This document shows, in pieces, positions 12,130 to 33,050 of a stretch of DNA of 64,000 bases. Made by a program: the position numbers and the translations under genes. A model generated the notes under the pieces. That model was not told where the DNA came from. It was given only the letters and a program-made list of their open reading frames with translations, and did not search any database. This DNA is from Ligustrum vulgare (taxonomy: Eukaryota; Streptophyta; Magnoliopsida; Lamiales; Oleaceae), in the NCBI GenBank assembly GCA_963555705.1, contig OY743174.1:62022234-62086233 (forward strand). Reading direction: 5' to 3'. Position 1 is the first letter of the stretch. Each line of letters begins with the position of its first letter.

Positions 12130-12375
12130 TTTTTTTGGTAAGAAGAGACAGAAAAATGAAAAAATACTTGAAAATATTCAATCACGAAATAAATAAATAA
12201 TTATATTAACCTTGTACACTTATAATATAATTAGCATAAATCACACTGCCACCAGAGATTTTTTTTGGTAAGAAGAGATCGAAAAATGAAAAAGTACTTG
12301 AAAATATTCAATCACAAACAAATAAATAATTATATTAACCTTGGACACTTATAATATAATTAGCATAAATCACAT
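12130..12375. repeat. Tandem duplication, two units of about 125 bp
   Basis: The block starting ATTTTTTTTGGTAAGAAGAG and ending TTAGCATAAATCACA occurs twice in direct orientation, near 12127-12245 and 12258-12373, with a few substitutions. It is non-coding. Confidence 0.85.
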
Positions 12376-12966
12376 CCTCCACTGTCCATGGCTCCACTTC
12401 CATAGGTGCACTATTTTTATAAAAAAAAAAGAAAAGAAATTATATGTAATGTATTATCTTCAAAGTACTGAGTCCTGAGTGCACTATTATATTTATATCT
12501 TAATAAATCAAATTTGAAGATTAAAACAAAAAAGTTACCTTACCTACCAGGTTTTGCAGTCAGGAAGATGCAGAAGAAGAAGAAGCAAAAAAAAAATCAA
12601 AATAAAAATCAAATTTTTATTGAGAAACGTGCTCCAGCAGGTCCCACTATGGGTCCGTCAATGATTACAAAAGTTCTCTACCTGAGTGTGTTCTTTTACA
12701 ATTTAATTTGTCATCATTACAAAAATATAAATTACACAATTTTTCATATAACTTTTTAATCATTCATATTTTCTCTCTCCAATTTTTAACTCTTCAACCT
12801 AGAAAACACAAATAAATCAATAAATAATTTCAATTCCTTAATTTGACACAAAACATTCTAAATTAAATTAAAAGAACACATCATTACCAAGGATAGGTAT
12901 GGTGGAGGTTACAGGGTCATTGTCAAACTTTATCTTAACATTATCTCTATAGATATCCTTGACGAT

Positions 12967-13197
12967 AATCAATTTTGTTGGAAAGTGGGAGCTCGGCTAT
13001 TATTGGTATATACTTGTTGTGATGATAATGTCGGAATATTTTTTATAAAAGTTTGGTATGACTTTTAAAGATTTTAAACCATAATAATCAATTTTGTTGG
13101 AAAGTGGGAGCTCGGCTATTATTGGTATACTTGTGATGATAATGTCGGAATATTTTTTATAAAAGTTTGGTATGACTTTTAAAGATTTTAAACCATA
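12967..13197. repeat. Tandem duplication, two units of about 115 bp
   Basis: The block from AATCAATTTTGTTGGAAAGT to AGATTTTAAACCATA occurs twice, at 12967-13085 and 13086-13197. The two are nearly identical except for a few missing bases in the second. High identity implies a recent local duplication. It is non-coding. Confidence 0.9.
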
Positions 13198-13264
13198 TAA
13201 AATATTTGATTGTATTCAATTTAAATTTTAGCGACTCATTAAAAATCTGAATCTAGGAATATAT

Positions 13265-13420
13265 TTTTTAGTGACATTTTTAAGTAATATTATGACATGT
13301 CATACATTCATTCATTGGATGGTGAAAAAGTAAATATTGATGTGGTAGTTATTTTTACCACTTAATAAATGTGTGACATATCATAATGTCACTTAAAAAT
13401 GTATCCCTAAAATTTTTTAT
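13265..13420. mobile_element. Palindromic MITE family 1, copy A
   Basis: The left half GACATTTTTAAGTAATATTA and the right half, which contains TCACTTAAAAATGT, are inverted copies around a centre near 13340. Related copies are seen at about 24738-24895 and 41170-41345 with the same order of blocks (ATGACATGTCA, CATTCATT, GGTGAAA, ACTATTT, ACATATCATAA). No coding capacity; family assignment is not possible by eye. Confidence 0.6.
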
Positions 13421-13429
13421 AAAAATCTT

Positions 13430-14425
13430 TAGGTATTTAATATAGATTTTAATGGACTTTCTAAAAGTCTATAAAAATCATGGTATATTAGATAATGACT
13501 TTCAAAAGTCTTTAAAAATCATACGTTATTTAAAATGTCAATGACTTTTAAAGACTCTTACGAAATTGTCTATGTACTAACTTTTAAAAAGAAAGTACAA
13601 CCACAAATTTATTTTATTTGTCTCTCATTAATTTCTAAGATTTTGAAAGACTTTAATAAAAATAAAAATAAAACTTTTATATTATAATTTTGTTTCTTCT
13701 ATATTTGTCTTCCTTCTTTCATGTTATTTTTTTTTTTTGAAACATTAAACTTACGACCATATAAATTATTGTTTTTATTCCCTCCAACTTGTTAATTTTT
13801 TTCTTTATATTTTGGCTCTCTTCTTTTTTATCATTTTCTTCAATTTTTCTATAAAAATAGATCCAATTAAAATTTTATAAGATCTTATAGAAAAATAATG
13901 ATTAAATTGTATCAAAACAAATAATAATTAAGCTTCTAGAATTTTCTCTAGAAAGATTTATATATTCAAAAATATTAATTAAAAGTCAATTTAAATCTAT
14001 AAAAAAAGTGTATATTAAAAATATTAATTTTTTTAAAAGAATATAGTACAATTTTCATGTCGATATCAAAAGTAATTTTATTTTTCTCTCATTTTTATCA
14101 CAGATGATTCTCTATATTAAAACTATTTATCTCTCAAACCACATTTTTTGATTCACTTGATATATGATTATTATTAAAAATTAACATTAACGTCATAGGA
14201 ATATTAATCTATTAATATTTAAAATTTTTAATTGAAAAAATAAAAATCTGTAAAAGTTTTTGAAAGTCTATGAAAATCCTTTAAATAAAAGTCTGGAAAA
14301 ATCTTTGAAAGTTTATACAAATCCATAAAAATTAATAAAATCCAATGAAATCCATTAAAAAAATCCATAAAAAAAAGTCATTAAATATCTTTCAAAATCT
14401 ACATTGAATAAACCCCCTACATTGC
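13430..14425. repeat. AT-rich degenerate repeat region with AAAGTCTTT-type motifs
   Basis: Short motifs such as GACTTTTAAAGACT, AAAGTCTTTAAAAATCAT and AATCCATAAAA recur in both orientations across about 1 kb. The right end, CAAAATCTACATTGAATAAA, recurs at about 30503-30522 in a smaller element of the same kind (30360-30535). This looks like a degraded MITE family with subterminal repeats. There is no gene. Confidence 0.5.
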
Positions 14426-14699
14426 TATGCGCCAAATGAAGAACCACACTTGAAATCTAAAAATGAATGAAAGACACAAAAATTGGAGACAAAGAAAATG
14501 TTCAAAAACGATTTAAAATCGATGCCATAAGATTACACTGGCTCTCTCTCGATCGATATGCGTAAGGGCTATAATGCAAATGAATTTAATGGATTAATCA
14601 AGCTTCCAAACTGAGTATTCATGAAGTATATAATGAAAACCCGGAAGAGGAATAACAAACTAATGAAAATATGCATTTTGAATCTTTGTCATTTTTTAT

Positions 14700-15010
14700 C
14701 AAATAATGATATAATATGTTTTTGATATGTTTCGAATGTCTTTTTCTCTACAATAATATCTTTATTTATAGATTTACAAGTCTCCTGCTTGAATTGGTGC
14801 AAAAACAAAGTGGAAAAGGGCCAAAATGGATCAAATATGCACAAGTTCAAAACACAAGGATCAGGTTTTTGAACCAAACGGCCACCCTGTACAAAACCAG
14901 GCAGCCGCCCAGTTAAGTGTAAATGCCCCCAGCCACGACCGGAGGAAGCCAAGTGGTCGGCTAGTTTATTTCGGGCATTTTCGGTGTCGCATAAAAATAC
15001 AACTCCATTT
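14700..15010. other. GC-richer block, possible LTR fragment
   Basis: A locally GC-richer segment containing AAACGGCCACCCTG, GGCAGCCGCCCAG and CGGCTAGTTTATTTCGGGC resembles promoter-side LTR sequence of plant retrotransposons. A 117-codon minus-strand frame overlaps it without a recognisable domain. No terminal repeats could be paired. Confidence 0.25.
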
Positions 15011-16640
15011 TGATCCAATGTGAACTCGACCCTCTCTTTCACTTAATTTCACGTCAATATATATTCAGAACATTTCTCAATTCTTTTTTGGATTTCTTCT
15101 TCTATTAACCAATATTTGAACAATACCATTGAAAACAAATTCCCAATATATAAAAGGTGAAAGGCCGGGTATGGTGGCATGAATTCCGGGATCAAGGAAA
15201 TAAATAGGAAAGAAAAAGTAAGGGAGAAAAGAAAAAGATTGCTGGTTTTCTACTTTGAACAATGTTAGGCTTACATTGACTTCTCCTCGAGTCCTTTTAA
15301 TTTTTCAGTATATTGTTGATGACATTCAAGAATGCGAGTCCATTGAGTTGGTTACTAGTTTCTTCTCTTATATGTTTATTTTGCTGAGAGTCAAAATTTG
15401 TTCAAGTTTTTGTTAGCCACCTTGTCAATGACCAACTTTATTGTTGATGGCCACTTTTGTCAATAAAAAGTAAATTATTCGTTGGATCCTCCAGTATAAT
15501 AGTACTAAAAAAGTCCCATTTTTAAGATAGTTGAAATTTATTAGGGATGTCGACAAGGTGGGATATCATTTCTCTTTCCGTCCCATCGAAGATTTACCTT
15601 AACATTTCTGCCCCATCCCAATTTAAAATTTAACAATTAAATTATTTGGTCATTGAAAATTTTTAGGTGTCCACAATGGACATTGGACAAATATCCCCCT
15701 ATTGGAAATGTAAGGTGGGGGCTAAAATTTGGACATTGGGATAAGCTGGCTTGATAATGAAAAATTTGGATCAAATTTTTGAGTTTTGACCAATATTATT
15801 GATTTTTTGAGCTTTATTTATTTATTTTTAATTGAAATTGTTAATCGAGAACACTTTTTCATTCACATCCTCATCCTCATCGAGGATTTTTGATTCCATT
15901 CGAATCAGGTCCTCATCGAATTCGAGAATTCCACGCTCCGTTGTCATTCCTAAAATTTATTTCTTTGCCATATTCACGTCAACCTCTGGCCAAGTTAAAG
16001 GGAGGTCGGGCGAGTAATTCGACTTCCACAATCAAATTAAAATTTTCTTTTCTTTTTGGAGAGGACAAACTAAAAAACAGTAGTTAATTAGTTTTTTGTT
16101 GAACAATTGTATATCAAGAGATGTTGTTCAATTATAAATAATCAAAGACCTACTTGATGATCTGAGAGTTTACGAGGACCTCTTTGACATGACTATTAGT
16201 TTAATTTTTGAATTTACTATGCTTTTGGAGGAAGTCACCTTAATTTTGTTTGAAAACTGATTTTTAAAATAATTCTCTATTTCGAAAGTGCTTTTAAAAT
16301 AAGTTACATTAATCCAATTTCCTCCAAAAACACTTCTAACTAGAAGTACTTTAATACAATTAGACAAACGAATGACATGCGATTATTCTTTTAAATCAAG
16401 AATCACACAATACTATCGACCTTAATTTTTTCAATCTCTTCTAGTTAATCCACTCAGACAAAGGGACTATCAAGTATGGAAGATTATTTAATAGTCAAGA
16501 CAACCATAACATGTTAAACAGGAAAAGAAGAGGTTCAATTATTCAACTAACTAGTGACCGTGGCAGAACATTATTGGAAACTAGAAGTGCACACGAAACC
16601 GCATGAAATGTCAACTCAACTTCAACAGAACATAATGTAG
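15011..16640. other. Intergenic between AKR copies 1 and 2, nothing clear
   Basis: AT-rich DNA with short random frames. A CCACAATGGACATTGG motif near 15672 resembles a MITE end, but a partner was not identified. No gene is supported. Confidence 0.5.
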
Positions 16641-16663
16641 AAATGATTATCCATTTAGCAGGT

Positions 16664-24358
<7,695 letters not shown>

Positions 24359-24480
24359 TGCTAATTTTGTTATCGATCTTCGAAATAAGCAGTGCCTCTT
24401 CCAGTGAGTTGAAGCTCCACCATTTCCCTTGTACGCGAAAGAATATAAACAGATGAGTGACGTAATCGATGACGTCATTG
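24359..24480 (-). promoter_or_regulatory. Promoter of AKR copy 2 with as-1-like element
   Basis: Two TGACG motifs in the same orientation, 12 bp apart (24458-24462 and 24470-24474, plus strand), form TGACGTAATCGATGACGTCA. The spacing and layout match the as-1 element bound by TGA bZIP factors and associated with induction by salicylic acid, auxin and xenobiotics. A TTTATATTC TATA-like box lies at about 24441-24449 on the gene strand, some 85 bp upstream of the ATG. The leader between TATA and ATG contains GAGTTGAAGCTCCA, the block amplified upstream of copy 3. Confidence 0.65.
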
Positions 24481-24737
24481 TTGCTTTTTGCTACAATAAT
24501 TCGTCCTTTAACAAAAATTGCAGAAACCTCCCAACATTATTTAGCCTGTGTGCGGATCTCTACTATTTTTTTTTTATTTTTTATAAATCAAATTTTAAAC
24601 TACATAATTTTTCAAATTAATCTCTAACCATACATATTTTCTCTTTCTAATTTTTAACACTAAAATCACCTCGAGATACGTGCAAAAACCAAAAAAACTG
24701 GTTTAAAAACTCATTCAGCACCTCCGAACAGTTCTAG

Positions 24738-24895
24738 ATGACATTTTCAATTGACATTTTTAAGTGATAATGTGATATGACCCACATACATTGGGTTGTG
24801 AAAAATTAAGTAGTAAGATAACTATTTACACCCTTCAATGTATGTTCGTCATCTCATAATTTCACTTAAAAATGTCTCCTTAGAATTATTCTATT
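24738..24895. mobile_element. Palindromic MITE family 1, copy B
   Basis: The left arm ACATTTTTAAGTGATAAT and the right arm with TTTCACTTAAAAATGTC are inverted. The same internal blocks as the copies near 13340 and 41260 are present. It lies about 300 bp upstream of the copy 2 promoter and is non-coding. Confidence 0.65.
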
Positions 24896-24905
24896 ATTTA
24901 TGATA

Positions 24906-24933
24906 ACTAGTAATCGCACCGTGCGATGCACGG
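24906..24933 (-). mobile_element. Helitron-type 3' terminus (minus strand)
   Basis: On the minus strand a perfect hairpin, CCGTGCATCGCACGG, is followed after 8 nt by CTAGT and then T. This is the canonical Helitron 3' end. The sequence to the right up to about 25200 shares blocks with the sequence next to the terminus at 9999. The 5' end was not found. Confidence 0.7.
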
Positions 24934-27900
24934 AATAAATAATATTTATTGAATAAATTGTAAAAATACAATGCCCGATAAAAATAACACAATAAAAAAT
25001 AATAATAATAACTTGCATACGCAAATTGTGAATAATTTGTAATTTCATTTCTCCCTATAAGATTTCTTATTTTAATGCATAAATTGTATATTCAATATAC
25101 AATCAAAATATCAAAAAAAAAAAAAAAGTTATGAATTGCATTTTTTTAACAGTTAATTGTTCATTATCTAGTTTCCTTATTTTATTTATTCATATAGAAT
25201 TGATTATTCAAAAATAATTTTTTTTTAATGTTCATTCACAACCACATATTATTTAAAAAACTAATTTTTCACAATTGCACATACTACTTTTTAACCACAC
25301 ATTCTAAAAAAAGAAAATCAATTTTCAACAACTCAATTGATTGATTTGACAATTATTTTATTTTTATACTACCTTCTTTCACTTTCAATCACACATTTAA
25401 AACCATTTCTATAGTTTATATCAAACTTACTCCTATTCAATGGTTTCAAATACAATGTGACATTTTATTTTTCACCAAGTATTGAAAATGACCATGTTAC
25501 CCACACACACACAAAACTATTTTTTTCGCATGTTAAGTAAATGTATGGACTATATTTTATTTTTAAATAGAATAAGTTTGATAAAATCTTATATTTTTAT
25601 TTTCTATAGAATTCAATGAATTAATTGTTAAAAGTCTGTAGTATATATTTTACAAATTGATGTTATTTTAAATTTATAAAAAATAGATAAATGAACAAAA
25701 TGAGTAAATTAGTAAAATTAATTTTAAAATTACCAAAGAGTTTATCGAAACCTGAAGTTGTAGAAATTAAAATGATTCAATTGAATTTACTTAGAAAGAT
25801 CGGATATCATTATTTCTTTTAATTTGATAAGAAAAAAGATTTGAAATTAATCATTTATGTCAAATTGAAGTTAGGTAATAAATGATAAATATCATTTTAT
25901 GATTTAGATGAGATAAATTAAAAAGATTGGATATTGAAAAAGTAAAAAGTATAAGTAAAACTTTTACCTTTATTATTTGAGGCAATTTTAAGAATGATAT
26001 GTTTAGAGTTTGCTTTCATTTGTTAACTTGTATTGAACTTCTCTTTAAGATCATGAATTTGACATCTATATTGCATATTTTTTTTACTTCAAAATATTAC
26101 AACAATTATCAAAAGAATAAAAATAATATACAATTTGATCTTTTTATAGATTTTTTTATTTTTTACAATCAATAAGACATTTATTACATGTCATCTATAA
26201 TTAATTTTGCATTAATTGAAGTTTCCTAATTCAATTATTAAAATAATTAATAAAATTACAAAGTTTCCTAAAATAGCAGGGAAAATTGCGGGAAACTATG
26301 TGTGGATTTTTTTGGCGGCTATACTATTATTATATATTATTATTAAGATTAAGATTAAGATAAGATTCTCTTATGTACTTAAAAAAAAGAAAAGAAAAAA
26401 TTCCCTTATTGGCTATTAGCAAATTTTTTCATCATGCTCCCACTTGTCACAACTACAAACATAGATTTTAATATAAATCAAAATCAATATTTAATTTTAG
26501 TACAAATTAGTATTACACTCGTGCTTTGTAGGGAAGAATAATATGAATTATTTTACTGTAAATATCATTCAAAATAGAAAAAAATTGAACACACATTTTG
26601 TTTTGACTTTTGATTAATTATTAAAACTGTCAACAAATCCTCAAAATAAAAATGAATTATAATTCTCATAAATTTTGGAAAACTTTTTTAAATACTATGT
26701 CCCTGTTTGAGACCCATCACTTTAAAATAATGTGGTTTGTAATAATAAATTCTGGAGACTGTGTAGTTAAAAAATGAGGAATCTTTTTAAATTTATGTGT
26801 GGATTATTTTACGATACAATGTGTGGTTGAAAATAAGTTTTAAAAAAATGAGATTTGAAATAATGGGTATGAAACAGGAGCTAAATTTTTTGTATAGTTC
26901 ATAGTTGTCCACACCTGTGTGATGTACGAAAGTTGTTAAAAACAAAATATGTTTTAAACAATTGCTCAAACTTAAATTAAATAATACAATTTTAGCATAA
27001 AATAAATAAAAAGTTTTGTACAAATATTTTTTATTACCATGAATAGAAATAATAACTCTCAAAATATTAATAACCCTCAAAATATAATATATTTACATAA
27101 AATAAATTAATTGCAACAAATTAAATATATGCGGTCTTATATTTAAATGAATGTAACAAATAAAATAATATTGACGATGCATAAAAGTGAAAATGCACCT
27201 TTAATTGTATTTCAATAAAAATTAAAAAATTAAAAAAATTAATGAAAATCTAAATAAAATATATATAATGTGCCTTTTCTCTATGCCCCTATTTGATATA
27301 TATATTATTTAAAAAGAGTGTATTTGAAATGAATAGTGATTTTTAGGAGAATTCGTAACGAAATGTAATGAATCTTTTTTAGTTTATATCTAATATTATT
27401 TTATTGGTAAATGTGTGGTTGGAAAGAAGAAAGAAAAAAATATGTTAAAAATTCAAAGGAGGCCAAACATGGCCTATACATGTTAATAAAACTAAAAAAA
27501 TAAAGTTTTACCATTTTTTACGACATATAATTATTATTTTAATATTTTATAAATTTGCGGACCAATTAATTATTTTACCATTTTTGCGAGGGAACGGGTC
27601 ATGAATTAAGTGTTTTAGTGTGTGTACCACGAACATGTCACGATTTTTGGATTTAACATTCAATAAATAAAATTTTCTTTTCAAAAGGTTTTTGAACTAC
27701 AAAATTATGCTCATACAATATATGTGAAAGACTCAAGTTACATATTATCATTAGGATCAATGCTTTTCTTTTTTTATATTGTTTTTCATCATATTCTTCC
27801 CCAAAAAAGATGTAAGATAGACTTTTTGGTATATTTTGATTTTTGAGCATTAGTTTTTAATTTTAAGCGTTTTCTTAAAAAATCAATCATTTTATTAATA

Positions 27901-28174
27901 ATATTGTTACATCAATTAAACTTTTCATTGAGATTTTCGATTTGACATCCATATTACGTATTTTTCGATTTCAAAATAATACAATAATTATAAAAATAAT
28001 AATTATTATTATAAAGAATAGTTTATAATTAAAAAAATAACATATTGATGTCATTAATAGCATAGCGCGGATGTAATGCTAATGTCATTAATGACACATG
28101 TACCATAATATTTGCTATTAAAAAATATTGATTTCATTTTTTAAAAAATTTTATCACATCTATCAAAATAAAAA

Positions 28175-28405
28175 CTTTTAAGCTATGTTTGATTTTTAAG
28201 GTGGAAAATGTTTTCTCACAAAATAAGTGAGAAAATATTTTCAAAACAAATGGCTAAAGTGTACTTCAGTTGGTTATGCCATAGAAAATATTTTCTAAGT
28301 CAAATTTTTCAATCAAACAAAGATAAAATGTGGAAAATATTTTTCATGATGTGACATTTTCTAGGTAAAACTAAGGCAGTCAAACATATCCTTACATTTA
28401 ATATT
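28175..28405. mobile_element. MITE-like repeat with GAAAATATTTTC motifs
   Basis: Starting near TATGTTTGATTTTTAAGG and ending near GTCAAACATATCC, the ends are inverted, and GGAAAATATTTTTC-type motifs recur inside. A related block is at about 37675-37915 in intron 2 of copy 3 and another partial one at about 38060-38205. It is non-coding. Confidence 0.55.
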
Positions 28406-28773
28406 TGATGGATTTTAAAGACGATGTGTTTACAGTTGGCTTTCACTTGTGAGTTAGTATAAACGTTTTTATTGAGATCTTCGATTTGACTCCCATAATG
28501 TATATTTTAAATTTTCAAAATAATGGTATAATTCTTAAAAATATAAATAAAACTATAGGCATAAAAAACAAACATGTATTCACTATAATTTGCAATATTT
28601 ATTTATTTAGTTCAAATATGATTTTAAATTTTTTAAAGTAATTTTATCAATACGTAAATTCTTATATAATTATGATTTTAAGTTTTTTTTATTAGTATTT
28701 TATAATTATAACATAATAATAAATTTTAACCTTAAGGTAATAATTTAAAAATTGAAACAATTAGTTTGAAATA

Positions 28774-28777
<4 letters not shown>

Positions 28778-28810
<33 letters not shown>
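28778..28810. repeat. (AT)n microsatellite
   Basis: About 15 perfect AT dinucleotides followed by ACATATATGT. Intergenic. Confidence 0.95.
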
Positions 28811-28817
<7 letters not shown>

Positions 28818-29004
28818 TGTACTTATTACTAACTTTCACTTAATACCAAGTACTTTTATTAATTACATTTAATAGTTGTTTTTTTTTCTTTTTTTTTTAG
28901 GCAAAAGTTTCCTGATTTAGAAAAGAATTTTGGACAGTAAAGTGTGTGCATAAAAAATTGTGACAGTTATCCTATTATTAGATAGATAGATTTTACGAGA
29001 CCCA

Positions 29005-29325
29005 CTTTTCAACTACACGTGATTTCACCAACCGTTTTATCAAAATTTATCAGAAGTCTGATTTTTATCAACGCCTAATTGGGACTATATCATTTTCTCT
29101 AGATTGTTGAAAATAAGTTTTACAAAAAGTTATTATTTTCTAAATATGTGATTAAAATCAAGAAGAAGCTATTGGACGTGAAAAATTTATCAACTTTTAT
29201 CAACTACACGTGATTTTACCAACTTTTATCAAAATTCTAATTTTTATCAACGCCTAGTTGGGACTCTAGCATTTTCTCTAGATTGTTGAAAATAAGTTTT
29301 GCAAAAAGTTATTATTGGACATGAA
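29005..29325. repeat. Diverged tandem duplication of about 185 bp
   Basis: The order AACTACACGTGATTT, TTTTATCAA, TTTTTATCAACGCCTA, TTGGGACT, ATTTTCTCTAGATTGTTGAA, AAAAAGTTATTATT occurs twice, at about 29018-29140 and 29203-29315. The copies differ at scattered positions. It is non-coding. Confidence 0.8.
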
Positions 29326-30359
29326 AATTTATTATTTTTAGAGGATATGTAATTTAAAACGAGTTTGAGAAAATAAAAATTTATACAAAAGGGGCTAAAT
29401 ATAAAACTAACTAAGAGTATGTTTGGGAAGTTTTTTATAAACGATATCTTCACAGTTCACAATTGTGTGGACAAAGAGTAGGGATGGTAATGAGATGAAT
29501 TTAGGACAGCTATTATGTTTAGTTTTGGAGCATGAAAAGACTTGAACCATTTATGAAATTAACATGTAAGTAAAAATATAAGGGGGGTAACGGGTAGGGA
29601 ATCTGCCTGTTGTTTATTCTATTTAATATATAAATTCATCACTGAAATCATTTTCAAGTATATACATATTTTGTCATTTCATTTTCTTAATCCCTCTGCA
29701 TTAGTTTGCACTTATACTAATGAGTAGTAATTTATAAAAAAATGAATGACAAACTTAAAAATCTTTCAAAATAGGTTAATGAAAGACAAATTAAGTGATT
29801 TTGTGATTGTACTTTCTGTTTAGAAGTTAGTACATAGATGATTTCACAAGAATCTTTAAAAGTTATTGTCATTTTGAATAAGATAAATATATTGATACCA
29901 CACTTTTTTGTTAACTACACAACATTTTAATTGTAATGAAGATTCATAATTTTTCCTTATTTTTACATTTTACCCTGCCAAGTTTTTTTTTTAATAATTT
30001 TTATATCGTGAACTCTTTATTAATTTCAACATCTAATCTTTAGAAGCGATTTTCGTTCAAAATATTTATTACGAGGGTGAAAAATACTTATTTATCTCAC
30101 ATACTTTTAAATCAAAATAAATAATTAATACAAAAGTTAAACAAAATATTTGCACATCTTTTCAATGCAAATTAACATAATATTTGAATAGAAATCGTGA
30201 TTGGAAACAAAATATGTTAATTAATTGAATATTATGAATAATAATGCGATTAAAAAAATGTTGAGGACGTAAAAGCAAAAGTAAACAAAAACTAAAGATC
30301 TTTCTTGCAATTAAATTGTGGTGTAAATATAAAAAAGTTCCGTGTGAATATAATTACCC

Positions 30360-30535
30360 TTTTGAATAATACGATAGACTTTTAAAGACTTTTAAAAAGT
30401 CCATTAAAATCAATTTATTAAATATCTCAAGATTTTTATGAAATTTCTAAAGTCTAATTTGAATACACCAAAACTTTTCAAATCCTTTAAAATCTTTTAA
30501 AGTCTTTCAAAATCTACATTGAATAAACCTCCCAA
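30360..30535. repeat. Short repeat related to the 13.4-14.4 kb region
   Basis: A 175-bp block with repeated GACTTTTAAA and CTTTTAAAGTCTTT motifs. It ends CAAAATCTACATTGAATAAA, the same sequence found at 14396-14415. It is probably a short member of the same non-autonomous family. Confidence 0.55.
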
Positions 30536-31368
30536 ATTTTTACCAAATAGAGGTTAAATATAAAATGATTAATAAAAAATCAAGTAATAAATAAGTGATT
30601 AAGCTTGTGAATTTTTTAAAATATAGTAGTAAGTACATGTTTTGCGCGTCTTATGTATAGAATGAATGATGCTCATAATATTTTTGAAGAATCAAAATTG
30701 ATTTCAAAAGTAATCGAGGTGATTTATATTGTTAAAGAAAAAACTAAATTAAAGTTAAAATTGTAAATTGACTGTAATTTTTAACAAAATTAAATTTTAT
30801 TGAAATTTCTCAAAATTCCTTGAAATATATATTAGAAAATTATTTAAAATATTATTTTAATAAATGTCATGTATCATATATCAAGAAATAATCTGACATC
30901 ATAAAATATTAGAAAAGTCGAAAATTTATAATATATTTAGGATAAATCTTAGAAAAAAAATATGAAAAAATTGTGCATAGAAAAATTAAATTAATTTGAA
31001 TCATATTTTATAATGAAAAAAAAAAATTAATATTATATAAGTTTAAACAAATTTAAGTTTTTTTTTTTCTCAAAAAGAGTTTTTAAATTGTTTATGTTGA
31101 ATTCTTATTTACAATATAATTTTATAAAATGGTTTTATTTGTATGTTCATTTTTTTTATTTTTGATTTTTTAAAAAAGTTTTGAAATTATTTATTTTACA
31201 TTTTTAATTAGCAAAGTGTCTCAGCTTGAAAATAAATTAAATAATGGCATGTTAGGTATATATCTATACACTATATATAAAGGTAGAATAGTGGATTAGT
31301 GTAAATGCAAAGTGGATTAGTATGAATGTAAAATCTGGATGGATGAAAATGCATTTATTGCCTTATTT

Positions 31369-31372
<4 letters not shown>

Positions 31373-31401
<29 letters not shown>
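31373..31401. repeat. (TG)n microsatellite
   Basis: About 14 TG dinucleotides in AT-rich intergenic DNA. Confidence 0.95.
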
Positions 31402-31462
31402 TAATATTATTTTATGGTAAATACTAAACAATGGTTAATATTTTTTTAATAATTTTTAATTT

Positions 31463-31695
31463 TAATAATTGTGCAAAGATTATATGATATAATAATTATT
31501 TTATCTTCACTGTTGTTCAATTATCGTATATTTGATGAGTAATTAAACATATATTTATAGTTTATTGTGGTTTTTGAAAGAAAATTGTGCAAATATTATA
31601 TGATGTAATAATTTCTTGATCTTCAATATTGTTCAATTGTCGTATATATGATGAGTTAATATTAAACACATATTTATAGTTTATTGTGATTTTTT
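31463..31695. repeat. Diverged tandem duplication of about 120 bp
   Basis: Blocks ATTGTGCAAA, TTATATGAT, GTTCAATT, TCGTATAT, ATATTTATAGTTTATTGTG occur in the same order twice, at about 31467-31573 and 31585-31689. It is non-coding. Confidence 0.75.
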
Positions 31696-31865
31696 ATGAG
31701 TTCAATCAATATTTTATTTATCAGTATTAAAATTATTATTTAATTATTGATTTGTTTAATTATTTGTTGTTCTTAATATTATAAATCATATGTGTAAGTA
31801 TCAATAATTAAGTTTTGTTTTAATTGTTAATGGTCAAAGTATTTGTTATCTTTAATATTACAAAT

Positions 31866-31896
<31 letters not shown>

Positions 31897-32737
31897 TATG
31901 AAATACTTTAATAAATTAAGCCTCTGTTTAGCAACTATATTTTTTTTAGAGCTAAAATGTGTGGTTCAAAAATAGTTTTGAAAAAATATGTGATTAAAAA
32001 GTGGGTTGAAAAAATGTGCTACTTATAAATAATTTATAAAAAAGGTTATTGAACGAATATTAATATTGAAGAGTTAATTAATGCTCTAATTTTTTTTAGT
32101 TAATAATATTGATAGAATGATTAATATTTTTTAATCATTCTTAATTTTAATAAATTTTTTAAAGATTATAGGGTATAATTTTCTTTATAATTTCGTAATC
32201 TCCAACTTTAATCGATTGTCTTCCATGATAATCGCTAGATTTTCAAAATTATTATTTTGACTACTTATTTTCGCAAATAAAGTTTTATTGGTTAATTTCA
32301 AATATTTTGACTATTTCTTTTTTAATTATTGTAATTGATGTTTTTGAACGAAAATTAAAATTTAAGTTAAATACAAGAGGTAAATGTAGAAGTTATGAAA
32401 AATATCTAATACCTTTCTCATGCATCAATGTTCGTGCACATAATATTATATCAAATATGATATACCATTAAAAAGCTACTACATTTACATTTTCAATGAA
32501 GTTGTTAATAATTTATAAAAATTATTGAAATCAATAATAATTTATTATTTAAATATATAAATTGACATTTACTATTCAAAGAATTTTTTACTAATTTGAA
32601 TTACTTATGTTACTTTTTAAATTCTAATAATTATTGTTATAGAGAATTCTTTTTTATGCATTTATATATATGTTGATTATGTATAAAAACTCAAATTTTA
32701 CGAATACTTATTGAAATCGATATTGCAGATAATAACT

Positions 32738-32766
32738 TTCGTGCATCACACGGATGAAATATTAGT
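32738..32766 (+). mobile_element. Helitron-like 3' terminus (plus strand), mutated
   Basis: A CGTG/CACG hairpin (TTTCGTGCATCACACGG) is followed after 9 nt by TTAGT and T. This is one base away from the CTRRT Helitron end. The hairpin resembles those at 9999 and 24906. Confidence 0.45.
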
Positions 32767-32919
32767 TTAAATATATGAGAGTATATTGGGGAATCAAAAG
32801 TTTCTTCACTACCCATCTTTTTTATAGATATATAGATGGATTTATTGTAGATGTGAAAGAAAGTAAGGATAGTAGTTGCATTACCTATTTCCGTCCATTA
32901 GGATTTTTAGAAATTGGAA

Positions 32920-33008
32920 ATTATACCCTACCAGGTTTTTAAATTTCAAATTTCAAAAATCAAGTATAACTATTATTTTATACACAAAGCAGGTTGTAAA
33001 GATTTTAA

Positions 33009-33050
<42 letters not shown>

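Larger units (their letters stand above)
25200..32729. other. AT-rich intergenic region between AKR copies 2 and 3, no gene
   Basis: About 7.5 kb of very AT-rich DNA in which no reading frame has a recognisable domain. It holds repeats listed separately, plus a likely MITE at about 26699-26882 (ends CCCTGTTTGAGACCC and GGGTATGAAACAGG). A CTAAT Helitron-like end sits near 26506 on the minus strand, without a good hairpin. Several short GTGTGGTTAAAAA-type scraps of the dispersed repeat are also present. Confidence 0.6.
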
